From Acidobacteriota bacterium (GTDB lineage: Bacteria; Acidobacteriota; Terriglobia; Bryobacterales; Bryobacteraceae), in the NCBI GenBank assembly GCA_029776225.1, contig JAKOTR010000080.1, positions 1 to 64,000 on the forward strand: DNA of 64,000 nt. Reading direction: 5' to 3'. This document shows, piece after piece, positions 42,447 through 51,115 of the stretch (its first letter is position 1; the number at the start of each line of letters is the position of its first letter). Under the pieces are notes generated by a model that saw nothing but the letters and a program-made list of their open reading frames with translations, searched no databases and was not told where the DNA came from. The translations under genes were made by a program, and so were the position numbers.

Positions 42447-42947
42447 ATGCTGTTGGCTGTGGCGATGCTGTATGCCGCTGCGACGAGCGGCTTCTGGCTG
42501 GATGTGCCTTACATCCGGCAGGAAAAGAACGGCTGCGGCGCGGCGAGCATCGCCATGGTCATGCAGTACTGGAAGGAGAGAGGCGCTCCCGTGAGCGCCG
42601 CGGACGCCGGTCCCGAAGCCATTCACAAGCGGCTGTATTCGCGGCGCGCCAAAGGAATCTACGCATCCGACATGGAGGGGTATTTCCGCGAAAAGGGATT
42701 TGAAGTTTTCGCTTTTCGCGGCGAGTGGGCGGACCTTGAGCAGCACATCCGCAAAGGCCGCCCGCTGATCGTGTGTTTGCGTCAGGGCGGCCCGCTGCAT
42801 TACGTGGTTGTGGCCGGGGTGGATGACGGCTTCGTTCTGGTGAACGATCCCGCGCGCCGGAAGCTGCTGAAGCTGGATCGCGAAGGGTTCGAGCGCGACT
42901 GGAAAGACCGCTGGACGCTGCTGGCCGTTCCGCGGCAGGTCCAGTAA
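42447..42947 (+). CDS. PA2778-family C39-type cysteine peptidase
   Basis: This 166-aa protein has a short hydrophobic N-terminus and a papain-like C39 peptidase domain. The nucleophile is in QEKNGCGAASIAMVMQYW, His in GGPLHYVVVAGVDD, and Asp in LVNDPARRK. C39 enzymes typically cleave leader peptides after double glycine. Here the enzyme is free-standing, not fused to an ABC transporter. It overlaps the following TPR-barrel gene by 1 bp (TAATG). The substrate is unknown; the preceding PA2779 protein is a possible partner. Confidence 0.85.
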   Translation: MLLAVAMLYAAATSGFWLDVPYIRQEKNGCGAASIAMVMQYWKERGAPVSAADAGPEAIHKRLYSRRAKGIYASDMEGYFREKGFEVFAFRGEWADLEQHIRKGRPLIVCLRQGGPLHYVVVAGVDDGFVLVNDPARRKLLKLDREGFERDWKDRWTLLAVPRQVQ

Positions 42948-44446
42948 TGCAGGCGCTGCTGATCCCGGCGCTGCTGCTTTTCCAGGTGGCGCCGGTGGAG
43001 GACAATCTCGCGCGCGGCGTGGCCCTGGCGCGCGAAGGCCGCTTTGCGGAGGCCCGCGAGGCGCTCGAAGCCGGTTGGAAGGCCGCGCCGGGCGACAAAC
43101 GATTTCCCACCGAGATGGCCGGCCTCGCGTTCCGGCAGAAGCAGTTCGGAGCCGCGAAGAAATATTTGCGCGCCGCGCTGCGGCTCGACCCCGAAGATCC
43201 CTACGCATCGGAGTTCCTGGGAACGCTGTTTCTACTGGAGGGGAACCAGGAAGCGGCACTGAAATACTGGAACCGCGCGGGACGGCCGCGGGTGCGGGAG
43301 ATCCGGATGGAACCGGAGCCCGCCGTCGATCCGGTGCTGCTCGACCGGGCGTTTGCGTTCTCGCCGGCGGCGGTTCTGAAGCTGGAAGAGTACCGCCTCA
43401 CGCGGGCCCGGCTCGAGCTGCTGGGAATTTTTCCGCTCTGGAAAATCGAGCTGCTGCCGGGCGAAGGCGAAGATTTCGAGGCCGTTTTCCGTTCCACCGA
43501 GAGGCGGGCCTGGTGGCTCTCACTCGCGCGCGGCGTGGCGTTTCAGACGGTGTATCCCGAGTTTTACAACCTGCGGGGCTCGGGTACGAATTTCGTTTCG
43601 CTGGTCAGGTGGGACGCGCAGAAGCGCCGCGTGTTCGCCGCCCTTTCCAGCCCGATTGCGCAAGATCCCGGCCGGCGCCGCACCTTCTTTGCCGACGCGC
43701 GGAACGAAAACTGGAACGTACCCGGCCTGGGCGGCTTCAACCTGCAAAAGGTGGAAGGGGGCGCCGGGTTGGACTGGATCGTGAACAGCCGCTGGGGATG
43801 GGGGATCAGTTTCGGGGCCGCGACGCGGCGGTACCGGAACAGCACGCTTCCGGGGGGCGCGTCGCTCTGGTCGGAGGCGCGGGTCCGGTACGGCCTGCTC
43901 CGGGTTCCCGAGCGGCGGCTCACGGTGGAATCCGGGGCGTCGTGGCGGGTGGGGCGCACGTTCGAGCGGTCGCTGGGGTTGTTTTCGCAAGGGCAGGCGT
44001 CGCTCGAGGCGCGATGGTTCCCGCAGGCGCGCGGCGAGGATTTCGCGACCACGGCGCGGGTCCGGGTAGGGGGCACGGTAGGGGAGGTCCCCTTCGATAG
44101 CCTCTACATGCTCGGGCTGGAACGCGACAACGACCTCTGGCTGCGGGCGCACATCGGATCCAGGAACGGGCAGAAAGGCAGCGCTCCTATGGGGCGGAGC
44201 TTTGTACTTACTAACTGGGAATTGGACAAGCTTGTCTGTTCCGTGGGGATGGTGAGCATCAGCGTGGGGCCTTTCGTGGATAGCGGGCGTGCTTACGCCG
44301 CGGCGCCTCTGGGTTCGGGTAAGTGGTTATGGGACGCCGGGACGCAGGCAAAGGTGCGGGTGGCGGGAGGATTCGCGGTTGTGTTCTCATACGGCAAGGA
44401 CCTGCGCACGGGCGGCGGCGCGTTCTATGTGACACTGGCGCCGTAG
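42947..44446 (+). CDS. TPR protein with outer-membrane beta-barrel
   Basis: This 499-aa protein starts at ATG 42947 with a hydrophobic signal (ALLIPALLLF). Residues 20-110 carry two to three TPR units (LARGVALAREGRFAEAREAL, AAKKYLRAALRLDPEDPYAS). From about residue 180 to the end, alternating strands with many aromatic girdle residues (WWLSLARGVAFQTVYPEFYN, GWGISFGAATRRYRN, FVLTNWELDKLVCSVGMVSI, VVFSYGKDLRTGGGAFYVTL) indicate a surface-antigen-like barrel in the outer membrane. It is the third gene of the operon with the PA2779 and PA2778 genes. Role unknown; envelope biogenesis or export of a processed peptide are options. Confidence 0.75.
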   Translation: MQALLIPALLLFQVAPVEDNLARGVALAREGRFAEAREALEAGWKAAPGDKRFPTEMAGLAFRQKQFGAAKKYLRAALRLDPEDPYASEFLGTLFLLEGNQEAALKYWNRAGRPRVREIRMEPEPAVDPVLLDRAFAFSPAAVLKLEEYRLTRARLELLGIFPLWKIELLPGEGEDFEAVFRSTERRAWWLSLARGVAFQTVYPEFYNLRGSGTNFVSLVRWDAQKRRVFAALSSPIAQDPGRRRTFFADARNENWNVPGLGGFNLQKVEGGAGLDWIVNSRWGWGISFGAATRRYRNSTLPGGASLWSEARVRYGLLRVPERRLTVESGASWRVGRTFERSLGLFSQGQASLEARWFPQARGEDFATTARVRVGGTVGEVPFDSLYMLGLERDNDLWLRAHIGSRNGQKGSAPMGRSFVLTNWELDKLVCSVGMVSISVGPFVDSGRAYAAAPLGSGKWLWDAGTQAKVRVAGGFAVVFSYGKDLRTGGGAFYVTLAP

Positions 44447-44476
44447 CCGCTTGGGAAGGCTAGGGTTAAACTGGAC

Positions 44477-45400
44477 TTGAAAGGCCCGTTGAATTTGCAT
44501 CCTCACAATCACGGCACGGACATGGGGAAGGTACTGGCCTGGTCGCTGGGCCTGACCCTGGTGTTCGTGATCGTGGAAGGGCTAGCGGGTTTGCAGGCGC
44601 GAAGCCTGGCGCTGCTTTCCGACGCCGGTCACAACCTCACGGACGCGCTTGCGCTCGGGCTGGCGTGGCTCGGCGTCTACGTCGCGCGCCGCCCCCCCGA
44701 CGAAAGGAAGACCTACGGATATCACCGCGCGGGCGTGCTGGCCGCCTTCGTGAACGCGCTGTCGCTGCTAATCCTCGCCGGCTACATTCTTTACGAAAGC
44801 TACCACCGCTGGCGGCAGCCCGAGGAAGTTCACGAGTTTACGATGCTCGTGGTCGCGGCGCTCGGGTTGGCGGTGAATGCGTGGATCATGCTGGGTCTGC
44901 GCAAGGAGCGCCGCCGCGATCTCAACGTGCGCAGCGCCTGGGCGCACATGCTGGGCGATGCACTGGGATCCATCGGCATCATTATCGGGGCGGTGGTGAT
45001 CCGCTACACGGGATGGAACCGCACGGACCCGCTGCTCTCCGCTCTGATCGGGCTGCTGATCGTCTGGACGGCGTGGGACATCATCAAGGAGTCCCTGAAC
45101 ATACTCCTGGAGGGACTGCCGCGCGGGCTGGATCTCAACGAGGTGACCGGCGCGATGCTGGCGATCAAGGGAGTGCTCGAAGTCCACGATCTGCACATCT
45201 GGAGCCTGGGATCGAGCACGCACGCGCTGAGCTGCCACGTGCTGATCGAAGACGTTCCGCCGTCGGAGAGCGAATCGATTCTGCGGCGAATCAACCACGT
45301 GCTCGCCGAGCGGTTCCAGATTCACCACACGACCGTGCAGTTCGAGCACGTGAGCTGTCCGGGTTGCCCCATCGAAAACCACTGGGAGCGTCCGGCTTAA
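44477..45400 (+). CDS. Cation diffusion facilitator transporter (CzcD/ZitB type)
   Basis: This protein is 307 aa from TTG 44477, or 292 aa from ATG 44522. Six transmembrane helices are visible. Metal-site residues lie in LLSDAGHNLTDALAL (helix 2) and AHMLGDALGSIGIII (helix 5), the His-x3-Asp pattern of zinc-type transporters. The cytoplasmic domain follows (GVLEVHDLHIWSLGSSTHAL, HHTTVQFEH). A His-containing N-terminus (LHPHNHGTDMG) and a Cys pair near the end (SCPGCPIENH) may bind metal. It should export zinc or similar divalent cations by proton exchange. It converges with prmA, overlapping by 4 bp. Confidence 0.9.
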   Translation: MKGPLNLHPHNHGTDMGKVLAWSLGLTLVFVIVEGLAGLQARSLALLSDAGHNLTDALALGLAWLGVYVARRPPDERKTYGYHRAGVLAAFVNALSLLILAGYILYESYHRWRQPEEVHEFTMLVVAALGLAVNAWIMLGLRKERRRDLNVRSAWAHMLGDALGSIGIIIGAVVIRYTGWNRTDPLLSALIGLLIVWTAWDIIKESLNILLEGLPRGLDLNEVTGAMLAIKGVLEVHDLHIWSLGSSTHALSCHVLIEDVPPSESESILRRINHVLAERFQIHHTTVQFEHVSCPGCPIENHWERPA

Positions 45401-46191
45401 GCGGGGCTCAGGCAGACCAGCGCCGCCCAGTCTTCCTTTTCGAGAGTCTCGGAGCAGCCGCCGAAAGCTCTGCGAACGCGTTCGGCATCCCGCACGGAAA
45501 AGCCGGAGAGGATCGCCCGGCCCTGCGGCTTGCGGATGCGGCAGATCTCCGGCGCGAGCGCCATTAGGGTTTCGGCATTGATGTTGGCGACGATCACATC
45601 CGCCGCGGCATCGCGCACCGACCGCACCGAACCGGTGAAAAGCCCGACGGGCACGCCGCCGGAGCGGAAGCGCGCGCTCGCCGAGGCGACGGCGGCGGGA
45701 TCGATGTCGCAGGCGTAGATGGGCGACGCGCCGAGCAGGGATGCGGCCAGGCAGAGAATGCCCGTGCCTGTTCCGACGTCGAGCACCGAGTCGCCGGGGC
45801 GGACGCAGCGCTCCATTGCTTCCAGGCAAAGCTGGGTGGACGTGTGCCATCCCGTGCCGAAGGCCTGGCCGGGATCCATGTCGATGCGAAAGCGGCCGGG
45901 CGGCGCCGGTTCATCGCTCCACGCGGGCGCGAGATAAAAACGGCTCCCGACCAGCACGGGAGTCCACAGAGATTGCGCGACGGCGATCCAGTCGCGATTC
46001 TCGGCGGCCTCCCACCGCGGGTTATAAGCGGCGAACTCCGAGGCGTCGAACCGGTGCTCGAAGTATGCGGCAAGCGTGCAACCACCGCCCGGGACGTTTT
46101 GTTCGGTGACGCCCGCCGTGCCGCGCTCCCAAAGTTCGGCAATGAGCAGATCTTTCTCCGCGGCGTTTGTTTCCAGGTGCAGGATGAACAT
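45397..46191 (-). CDS. prmA: Ribosomal protein L11 methyltransferase
   Basis: This 264-aa protein methylates ribosomal protein L11 with S-adenosylmethionine. The N-terminal substrate-recognition domain is followed by a loop with DPGQAFGTGWHTSTQLCLEA, and the SAM site SVLDVGTGTGILCLAASLLG, then YACDIDPAAVASA and VIVANINAETLMAL, the family signature. The length is slightly below E. coli PrmA. It starts 6 bp after the antiporter stop, so both are on one minus-strand transcript. Confidence 0.9.
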   Translation of the reverse strand: MFILHLETNAAEKDLLIAELWERGTAGVTEQNVPGGGCTLAAYFEHRFDASEFAAYNPRWEAAENRDWIAVAQSLWTPVLVGSRFYLAPAWSDEPAPPGRFRIDMDPGQAFGTGWHTSTQLCLEAMERCVRPGDSVLDVGTGTGILCLAASLLGASPIYACDIDPAAVASASARFRSGGVPVGLFTGSVRSVRDAAADVIVANINAETLMALAPEICRIRKPQGRAILSGFSVRDAERVRRAFGGCSETLEKEDWAALVCLSPA

Positions 46192-46197
46192 GAGCTT

Positions 46198-47961
46198 CTA
46201 GCTTGCCCGTTGCTGGTAACTCCGGTTGGCCAGCTTGTAGAGCTCCGTCCGGGTCCGCTCGCGTTCCTTATCCATTTGCTCCGGCGTTGCTCCGACGCGC
46301 TGGAGAATGGCGTCCACCATGGCGATCGCGACTTCGGCTTCACCGGAGAAGGCCAGGTCCGCCCCCGCCTCGCGCAGCGCGCTCGTCTGGGACAGGAACT
46401 GCGACCTTGCCAGAACCTGAATGCGCGGGTTGATCTCGCGCGCGACCCTGATGATCTCATAGGATTCGCTCGCGCCCGGCGCCGAGAGGATGAGCGTGTC
46501 GGCCGCTGCAACGCCGGCTTGTCTGAGGACGTCGGGCTGTGCCGCATTCCCGTAAACCGCGCGGATGCCGCGCCGCTGCAACCGGCGGATCGTGTCGATA
46601 TTGAGCTCAATGACGGTGGGGATAAAGTCGTGCTCGGAAAGGAGCCGCACCACCGTCTCCCCCACGGGGCCGTAGCCGATGATGATCGCCCGCGGCTGGC
46701 CCTCATCCGGCTGGTGATGGTGATCCCCGTGTGCGGCCATAATGGCTTTTCCGGCTCGCGGCTCGAGCAGCTTTCGGACGCCGGACTTGGCGAGCCGCCG
46801 CTCGAGTGCGGGCAGCGCCCGATACAGCACGGGGTTGAGCGTGATGGAAACGATGGCGGCGGCGACGACCGAGTCAGTGGCGCCGCTCGGAAGCACGCCC
46901 AGTTGATCGCCCAGAACCGTGAGCATAAACGAGAATTCGCCGACTTGGGCAAGCGCGGTCGCCACGCGAAGCGCGATTCGCAAACCATAGCCAAGCGGGA
47001 CAACGATCAGGATGGCGGCCAGCGGCTTGCCCAGCATCACGATTCCGATCGCTGCGGCCGTGAGCACTGGCTGGCGGAGCAGATGCTGCGGATCGAACAG
47101 CATGCCCACGGAGACGAAGAACAGCACGGCGAAGGCATCCCGCATGGGCAGGGCTTCCGAGGCGGCCCGGTAGCTGAACTCCGATTGCCCGACCACCATA
47201 CCGGCCAGGAACGCGCCGAGCGCCATGGAGACACCGAAAATCGCCGCTGAGCCGACCGAGATCCCGATCGCGATGGTCAGCACGGTCAGCGTGAAAAGTT
47301 CACGCGAGCCTGTGCGCGCAGCGGCCGTTAGTAGCCGTGGAAGCAGTTTCCCGCCGGGCCCCAGCGTGAGCGCGGTGAGAGCGATCAACTTCACTGTCGT
47401 GATGCCAAGCGCGGCGGGAAGATTGCTCGAATCCGCCTTGGCCCCCGCGAAGATGGCCGGCAAGACCACCAGCACGAACACGGTGAAAATGTCTTCGAAA
47501 ACGAGCCAGCCGATCGCGATGCGTCCCGACCGGGTGTGCAGATCCCCATGGTCGGAGAGCACGCGGGTGAGCACGACGGTGCTGGCTACCGAGAGCGAAA
47601 GGCCGAATACGAGCCCCGCCGACCACGACCAGCCACACGCGTGTCCGACAAGCAGCCCCAGCAGAGTCGCCATCGAGCTCTGGACCAGGGCCCCCACCAC
47701 CGCGATGCGGCGCACGGCCAGCAGATCCTTCAGGTGAAAGTGCATCCCGACGCCGAACATGAGAAGGATTACGCCCACTTCGGCAAGCTGTTCGGCGATA
47801 CCCCGATTGGCGACAAACCCGGGCGTGTGCGGGCCAAGGATCAGCCCGGCCACCAGGTAGCCGACAATCGCCGGCAGCTTCAGACGAAGCGCGACGAATC
47901 CGGAAATCAGCGCAACTGCGAAACCGGCGCCGAGGGTAAGGATTAGTTCAACGTTATGCAC
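46198..47961 (-). CDS. KefB/YbaL-type cation:proton antiporter with RCK domain
   Basis: This 587-aa protein starts at GTG 47961 (HNVELILTLGAGFAVALISG). The first 385 residues contain about 12 transmembrane helices of the CPA2 family (LPAIVGYLVAGLILGPHTPG, EVGVILLMFGVGMHFHLKDL, SVGMLFDPQHLL). Residues about 415-540 are a TrkA-N/RCK domain binding a nucleotide (AIIIGYGPVGETVVRLL, GIRAVYGNAAQPDVLRQAG). It probably exchanges K+ or Na+ for protons under nucleotide or redox control. The layout is that of YbaL rather than of glutathione-gated KefC. It is the leading gene of a two-gene operon with prmA. Confidence 0.9.
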   Translation of the reverse strand: MHNVELILTLGAGFAVALISGFVALRLKLPAIVGYLVAGLILGPHTPGFVANRGIAEQLAEVGVILLMFGVGMHFHLKDLLAVRRIAVVGALVQSSMATLLGLLVGHACGWSWSAGLVFGLSLSVASTVVLTRVLSDHGDLHTRSGRIAIGWLVFEDIFTVFVLVVLPAIFAGAKADSSNLPAALGITTVKLIALTALTLGPGGKLLPRLLTAAARTGSRELFTLTVLTIAIGISVGSAAIFGVSMALGAFLAGMVVGQSEFSYRAASEALPMRDAFAVLFFVSVGMLFDPQHLLRQPVLTAAAIGIVMLGKPLAAILIVVPLGYGLRIALRVATALAQVGEFSFMLTVLGDQLGVLPSGATDSVVAAAIVSITLNPVLYRALPALERRLAKSGVRKLLEPRAGKAIMAAHGDHHHQPDEGQPRAIIIGYGPVGETVVRLLSEHDFIPTVIELNIDTIRRLQRRGIRAVYGNAAQPDVLRQAGVAAADTLILSAPGASESYEIIRVAREINPRIQVLARSQFLSQTSALREAGADLAFSGEAEVAIAMVDAILQRVGATPEQMDKERERTRTELYKLANRSYQQRAS

Positions 47962-48163
47962 CTGTTCTTTCCACGATAACGCGAATGTGATTCATTACGA
48001 AAGTCTTAGGTGCTCACCGGGCCGGGGGCTCAGGGCCAAAAACCGTTCAGGTCACGGCGAAAATCGGCGCCGGTCGGATCCGGCGCGCCCCCCGAAGCGC
48101 TCGCGCGGATCGGGCAGGCAACTTTGCCCGTTCGGGGCGGCGGCTCGTGCGTGAGGGCGCCGA

Positions 48164-48802
48164 TCAAAAACCTATCGAGGCCAACACCTCCGAAGGCCGC
48201 TTGTCAAACGCCTGGCAGATGGCAAGAAAGCTCTCGATGCTGGGAAGGTGCGCTCCGCGCTCGATCGAGCTGATCTGGGACACGCTCAGCCGGGCGGAGG
48301 CGGCCAGGTCTTTCAGCGACCACTTGCGCTCGACTCGAAGCATTTTGATGCGGTGGCCGAGGCGCTCGCGGATGAGGTCCTGCGGAGCGCGGCCCAGATT
48401 GAACGCATTGACGGCATGCTCGAGCGTTTGCCTGAGCTGGGAGAGCGAGAAGGGTTTCGCGAGGTAATCGAACGCCTTCCGCTTGAAGGTGGCGCGCATG
48501 TCTTCGAGCGAAGGATACCCGGTGACAACTATGACGCAGATATCGGGGTGGCGCGCCTGCAACTGTTCGAGCACCTCCTCTCCCTTGAACTCGCCCATTT
48601 TCATGTCGAGCAAAACGATGTCCGGCGGGCGCCGCGCGAAGGACTCCAGCAGGTCGCCTGGATGGTGAAACACGCGGACGGAGTAGCAGCCCTCGTCCTT
48701 AAGAAAATCCTCGATGTAATGTAGAAAGTCCAGATCGTCGTCCAGAACCGCGACGTCAATGAGAGAGGAAGCGGTCGAGTCGGCCGCGGCATCGTTTTTC
48801 AT
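48164..48802 (-). CDS. Response regulator with XRE-type helix-turn-helix
   Basis: This 212-aa protein has a receiver domain with the acidic pair in VAVLDDDLDFL, the phosphoacceptor Asp in IVLLDMKMG, Thr in VIVVTGYPS and Lys in DYLAKPFS. The C-terminal 60 residues are a Cro/C1-type HTH (LGHRIKMLRVERKWSLKDLA, LSVSQISSIERGAHLPSI). This pairing is rarer than NtrC, OmpR or LuxR types. ATG 48802 overlaps the kinase stop by 4 bp, so the two form one system. Position next to the respiratory operon suggests control of terminal respiration. Position 47962-48163 downstream holds no gene. Confidence 0.9.
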   Translation of the reverse strand: MKNDAAADSTASSLIDVAVLDDDLDFLHYIEDFLKDEGCYSVRVFHHPGDLLESFARRPPDIVLLDMKMGEFKGEEVLEQLQARHPDICVIVVTGYPSLEDMRATFKRKAFDYLAKPFSLSQLRQTLEHAVNAFNLGRAPQDLIRERLGHRIKMLRVERKWSLKDLAASARLSVSQISSIERGAHLPSIESFLAICQAFDKRPSEVLASIGF

Positions 48803-50313
48803 GAGTGTTCACCTCCGGAACGCCGCGCGGGAGCAGACGCCGGTAGTTGCACCTCCAGACGCGCGCCCCCCTGCGGGCGGTTGGCAGCCTCTATACGGCC
48901 GCCGTGCTGGTGGATGATTCCCTCTGCGACCGCGAGGCCGAGCCCGGTCCCGCGGGCGTCGAGGCGCGTGGTGACAAAGGCCTCGAAGATCTGGGGGAGC
49001 ACGTCGGGCGGAATGCCCGGCCCGTCGTCCTCCACACTGATCGAAATCCAGGGCGCATTTTCCACCAGGTAGCGGCTGGAAGATACCCAAATATGGCCGC
49101 CGGGTTTGACTGCACTTAGTGAGTTTCGCAGTAAGTTAACAAATACCTGTACTAACCGGTCCGCATCGCCAATTACTATATGGTCCCGTGAAACATTGTT
49201 TACAAAATGCACAGAGGACGCTTTTTCGTCGATCTCGACCAGGGACCAGGCTTCGTCAATCACGGGGCCGACGGCGACGGGCGTCATCTCCTGGGAGCGC
49301 GGGCGGGCGAAGTCGAGCAGGCTTTCGCTGATGCGGCGGAGGCGCTGTGTCACCCGCAGCATGCGCCCGAGGCGTTCCTGAGCCGGTTGATCGCTCACGG
49401 TTTCGATCAGCTTTTCGATGGAGCCGTGAAGGACCGCGAGCGGGGTGTTCAGCTCGTGGGCGACGCCGGCGCTGAGCAGGCCGAGGCTCGCCAGGCGGTC
49501 CTGCTCGGCCAGGTTGCGCTTGGCGGTTTCCAGGAGCCTATTCTTGCGCTTCAGATCGTCGGCGGCGCGTTCGAGGCTGGCGAGCGCGGCGGCCAGGTCC
49601 GCTTCCCGGCGGCGCAGATCGGAGACGGTCTCGTTGCGCGACCGCATGATCTGGCCCAACTCGTCGCCCGGAATGAGGCTGGGGTCGATCAGCTCGTTGG
49701 CCGTATCGCCCCGGCGGGTGGCCCTGTCGGCATCCAGCAGCAAACGCAGCGGCCGGTAAACGTACTGGGGCATGATGAGCGCTTCCAGCAGCAGCACGGC
49801 CGCCAGGTAAATCAGGCCAAGCACGATGATGAGGGCCCAGCGCGCGCGCTCGACGGACTGGGCGTAAAAGGCCGCTGGCCCTTTGATGCTCTGGTAGAGC
49901 CCGGAGCCCGGATCGCGCCGGTACATGTCCTCTGAGCTGGCCGCGTCCCGCCAGACAACCCCGGGGCGCGCATCGAGCCACTCACGGACGGCTTGCGGGA
50001 TACCCAGGGCGTCCGCCGTGCCTTCGCGAAATTTGTAAATTTCCAGAGCTGGTGAGCGCAGGGCAGAGCTGCTCCTCTGGAATAGCTCAGTGACCAGGGC
50101 GGTCTCGCGGGCCTGGGCAAGTTCCGCCTGCCGGGCGAAGGGAGGAATCAGCGCCAGATACACCGCCGAAGCCAGCACCACGAAGAAGATGTTGTGTAGA
50201 ACCATCAACTTCGGGCGAACCTTGAGGTCAGCGAAAAGCCTTCCCAGGCCGCCCGGAAGCCTCCTCCGGCCCGCGCCTCGCGCCGTTCCTGTCCCGCCGC
50301 CGCCCCCGTTCAC
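48799..50313 (-). CDS. Sensor histidine kinase
   Basis: This 504-aa protein starts at GTG 50313, with a low-complexity basic N-terminus, so a start further in is possible. Two membrane helices (LHNIFFVVLASAVYLALI and WALIIVLGLIYLAAVLLLEA) flank a periplasmic domain of about 110 residues with no known fold. A HAMP-like linker and coiled coil lead to the H-box GLLSAGVAHELNTPLAVL, N-box VQVFVNLLRNSLSAV, and G-boxes VEDDGPGIPPDVLPQ and ARGTGLGLAVAEGI. It should phosphorylate the XRE-type regulator downstream. It is divergent from the Act/Cox operon, which it may regulate. The stimulus is unknown. Confidence 0.9.
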   Translation of the reverse strand: MNGGGGGTGTARGAGRRRLPGGLGRLFADLKVRPKLMVLHNIFFVVLASAVYLALIPPFARQAELAQARETALVTELFQRSSSALRSPALEIYKFREGTADALGIPQAVREWLDARPGVVWRDAASSEDMYRRDPGSGLYQSIKGPAAFYAQSVERARWALIIVLGLIYLAAVLLLEALIMPQYVYRPLRLLLDADRATRRGDTANELIDPSLIPGDELGQIMRSRNETVSDLRRREADLAAALASLERAADDLKRKNRLLETAKRNLAEQDRLASLGLLSAGVAHELNTPLAVLHGSIEKLIETVSDQPAQERLGRMLRVTQRLRRISESLLDFARPRSQEMTPVAVGPVIDEAWSLVEIDEKASSVHFVNNVSRDHIVIGDADRLVQVFVNLLRNSLSAVKPGGHIWVSSSRYLVENAPWISISVEDDGPGIPPDVLPQIFEAFVTTRLDARGTGLGLAVAEGIIHQHGGRIEAANRPQGGARLEVQLPASAPARRSGGEHS

Positions 50314-50467
50314 GTTTGCGGCTCCCAGCGCCCCTCAATTTCGTCTTGCGACCGATCCGGCCGGCTGTGCATCCAATGGATGTGATTATTCCGGGGCAGG
50401 AAAAGTTGCGCCGTTTGCGGAACCTCTACTGTTCTGCTAGAAAGGAAAAAGGTAAGTCGAACTGGGA
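50314..50467 (+). promoter_or_regulatory. Divergent intergenic region: kinase / act-cox operon
   Basis: This 154-bp region separates the kinase gene (minus) from actA (plus). A weak candidate promoter for actA is TTGCGG (50415-50420), 17 bp, TAGAAA (50438-50443). ATCCAATGGAT at 50371-50381 is an 11-bp palindrome that could bind a regulator. None of this is strong. Confidence 0.3.
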
Positions 50468-51115
50468 ATGACCCCTATCTTTCCTAAGCAGGCGGATAAG
50501 TATTTTAGGATCGGCTTATCTCTATTTGTGCTGGCAATATTAAGTGGAGTTAGTATCTCCGCTTATATGTTCAGCCCGAACCGCGCCGAAACCGGGTACT
50601 CTCCCGTTCAACCCGTTGAATACAGTCATAAGCTGCACGCCGGTAATCTCGGGATGGATTGCCGCTACTGCCATTCGACGGTAGAGCATTCGGGGTTTGC
50701 TGCTCCACCCACCACCGAAACCTGCATGAACTGCCACAAGATGGTGAAGCCGGACAGCCCGCTGTTGCAGCCGGTTCGGGAGAGCTACGCAAGCGGCCGC
50801 CCGATCCCCTGGGTGCGCGTCCATAGTCTGCCGGATTACGTCTATTTCAATCACGCCGCTCACGTAAACGCCGGGGTGAGCTGTGTCACCTGCCATGGGC
50901 GCGTGGACCAGATGGTCCAGGTGCGCCAGGTTGAGCCGTTGACCATGAAGTGGTGCGTGGATTGCCACCGCGATCCGGCGCCCCACATTCGCCCACGCGA
51001 ACTGGTTACGAAACTTGACTGGCAGCCGGACGGGGACCCGGCTGAAATCGGCCGTCGACTCATGGCGGAGAACAACATCCACCCACCGGAGAATTGCTCG
51101 GGGTGCCATCGATGA
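50468..51115 (+). CDS. actA: Alternative complex III subunit A, pentaheme cytochrome c
   Basis: This 215-aa protein has an N-terminal membrane anchor (IGLSLFVLAILSGVSISAYM) and five CxxCH heme sites: CRYCH, CMNCH, CVTCH, CVDCH and CSGCH. That count and the FNHAAHVNAG segment match ActA, the multiheme cytochrome of alternative complex III, which passes electrons from quinol oxidation to periplasmic cytochrome c or directly to the oxidase. It overlaps actB by 4 bp. It leads an operon of twelve genes ending with the oxidase. Confidence 0.95.
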   Translation: MTPIFPKQADKYFRIGLSLFVLAILSGVSISAYMFSPNRAETGYSPVQPVEYSHKLHAGNLGMDCRYCHSTVEHSGFAAPPTTETCMNCHKMVKPDSPLLQPVRESYASGRPIPWVRVHSLPDYVYFNHAAHVNAGVSCVTCHGRVDQMVQVRQVEPLTMKWCVDCHRDPAPHIRPRELVTKLDWQPDGDPAEIGRRLMAENNIHPPENCSGCHR

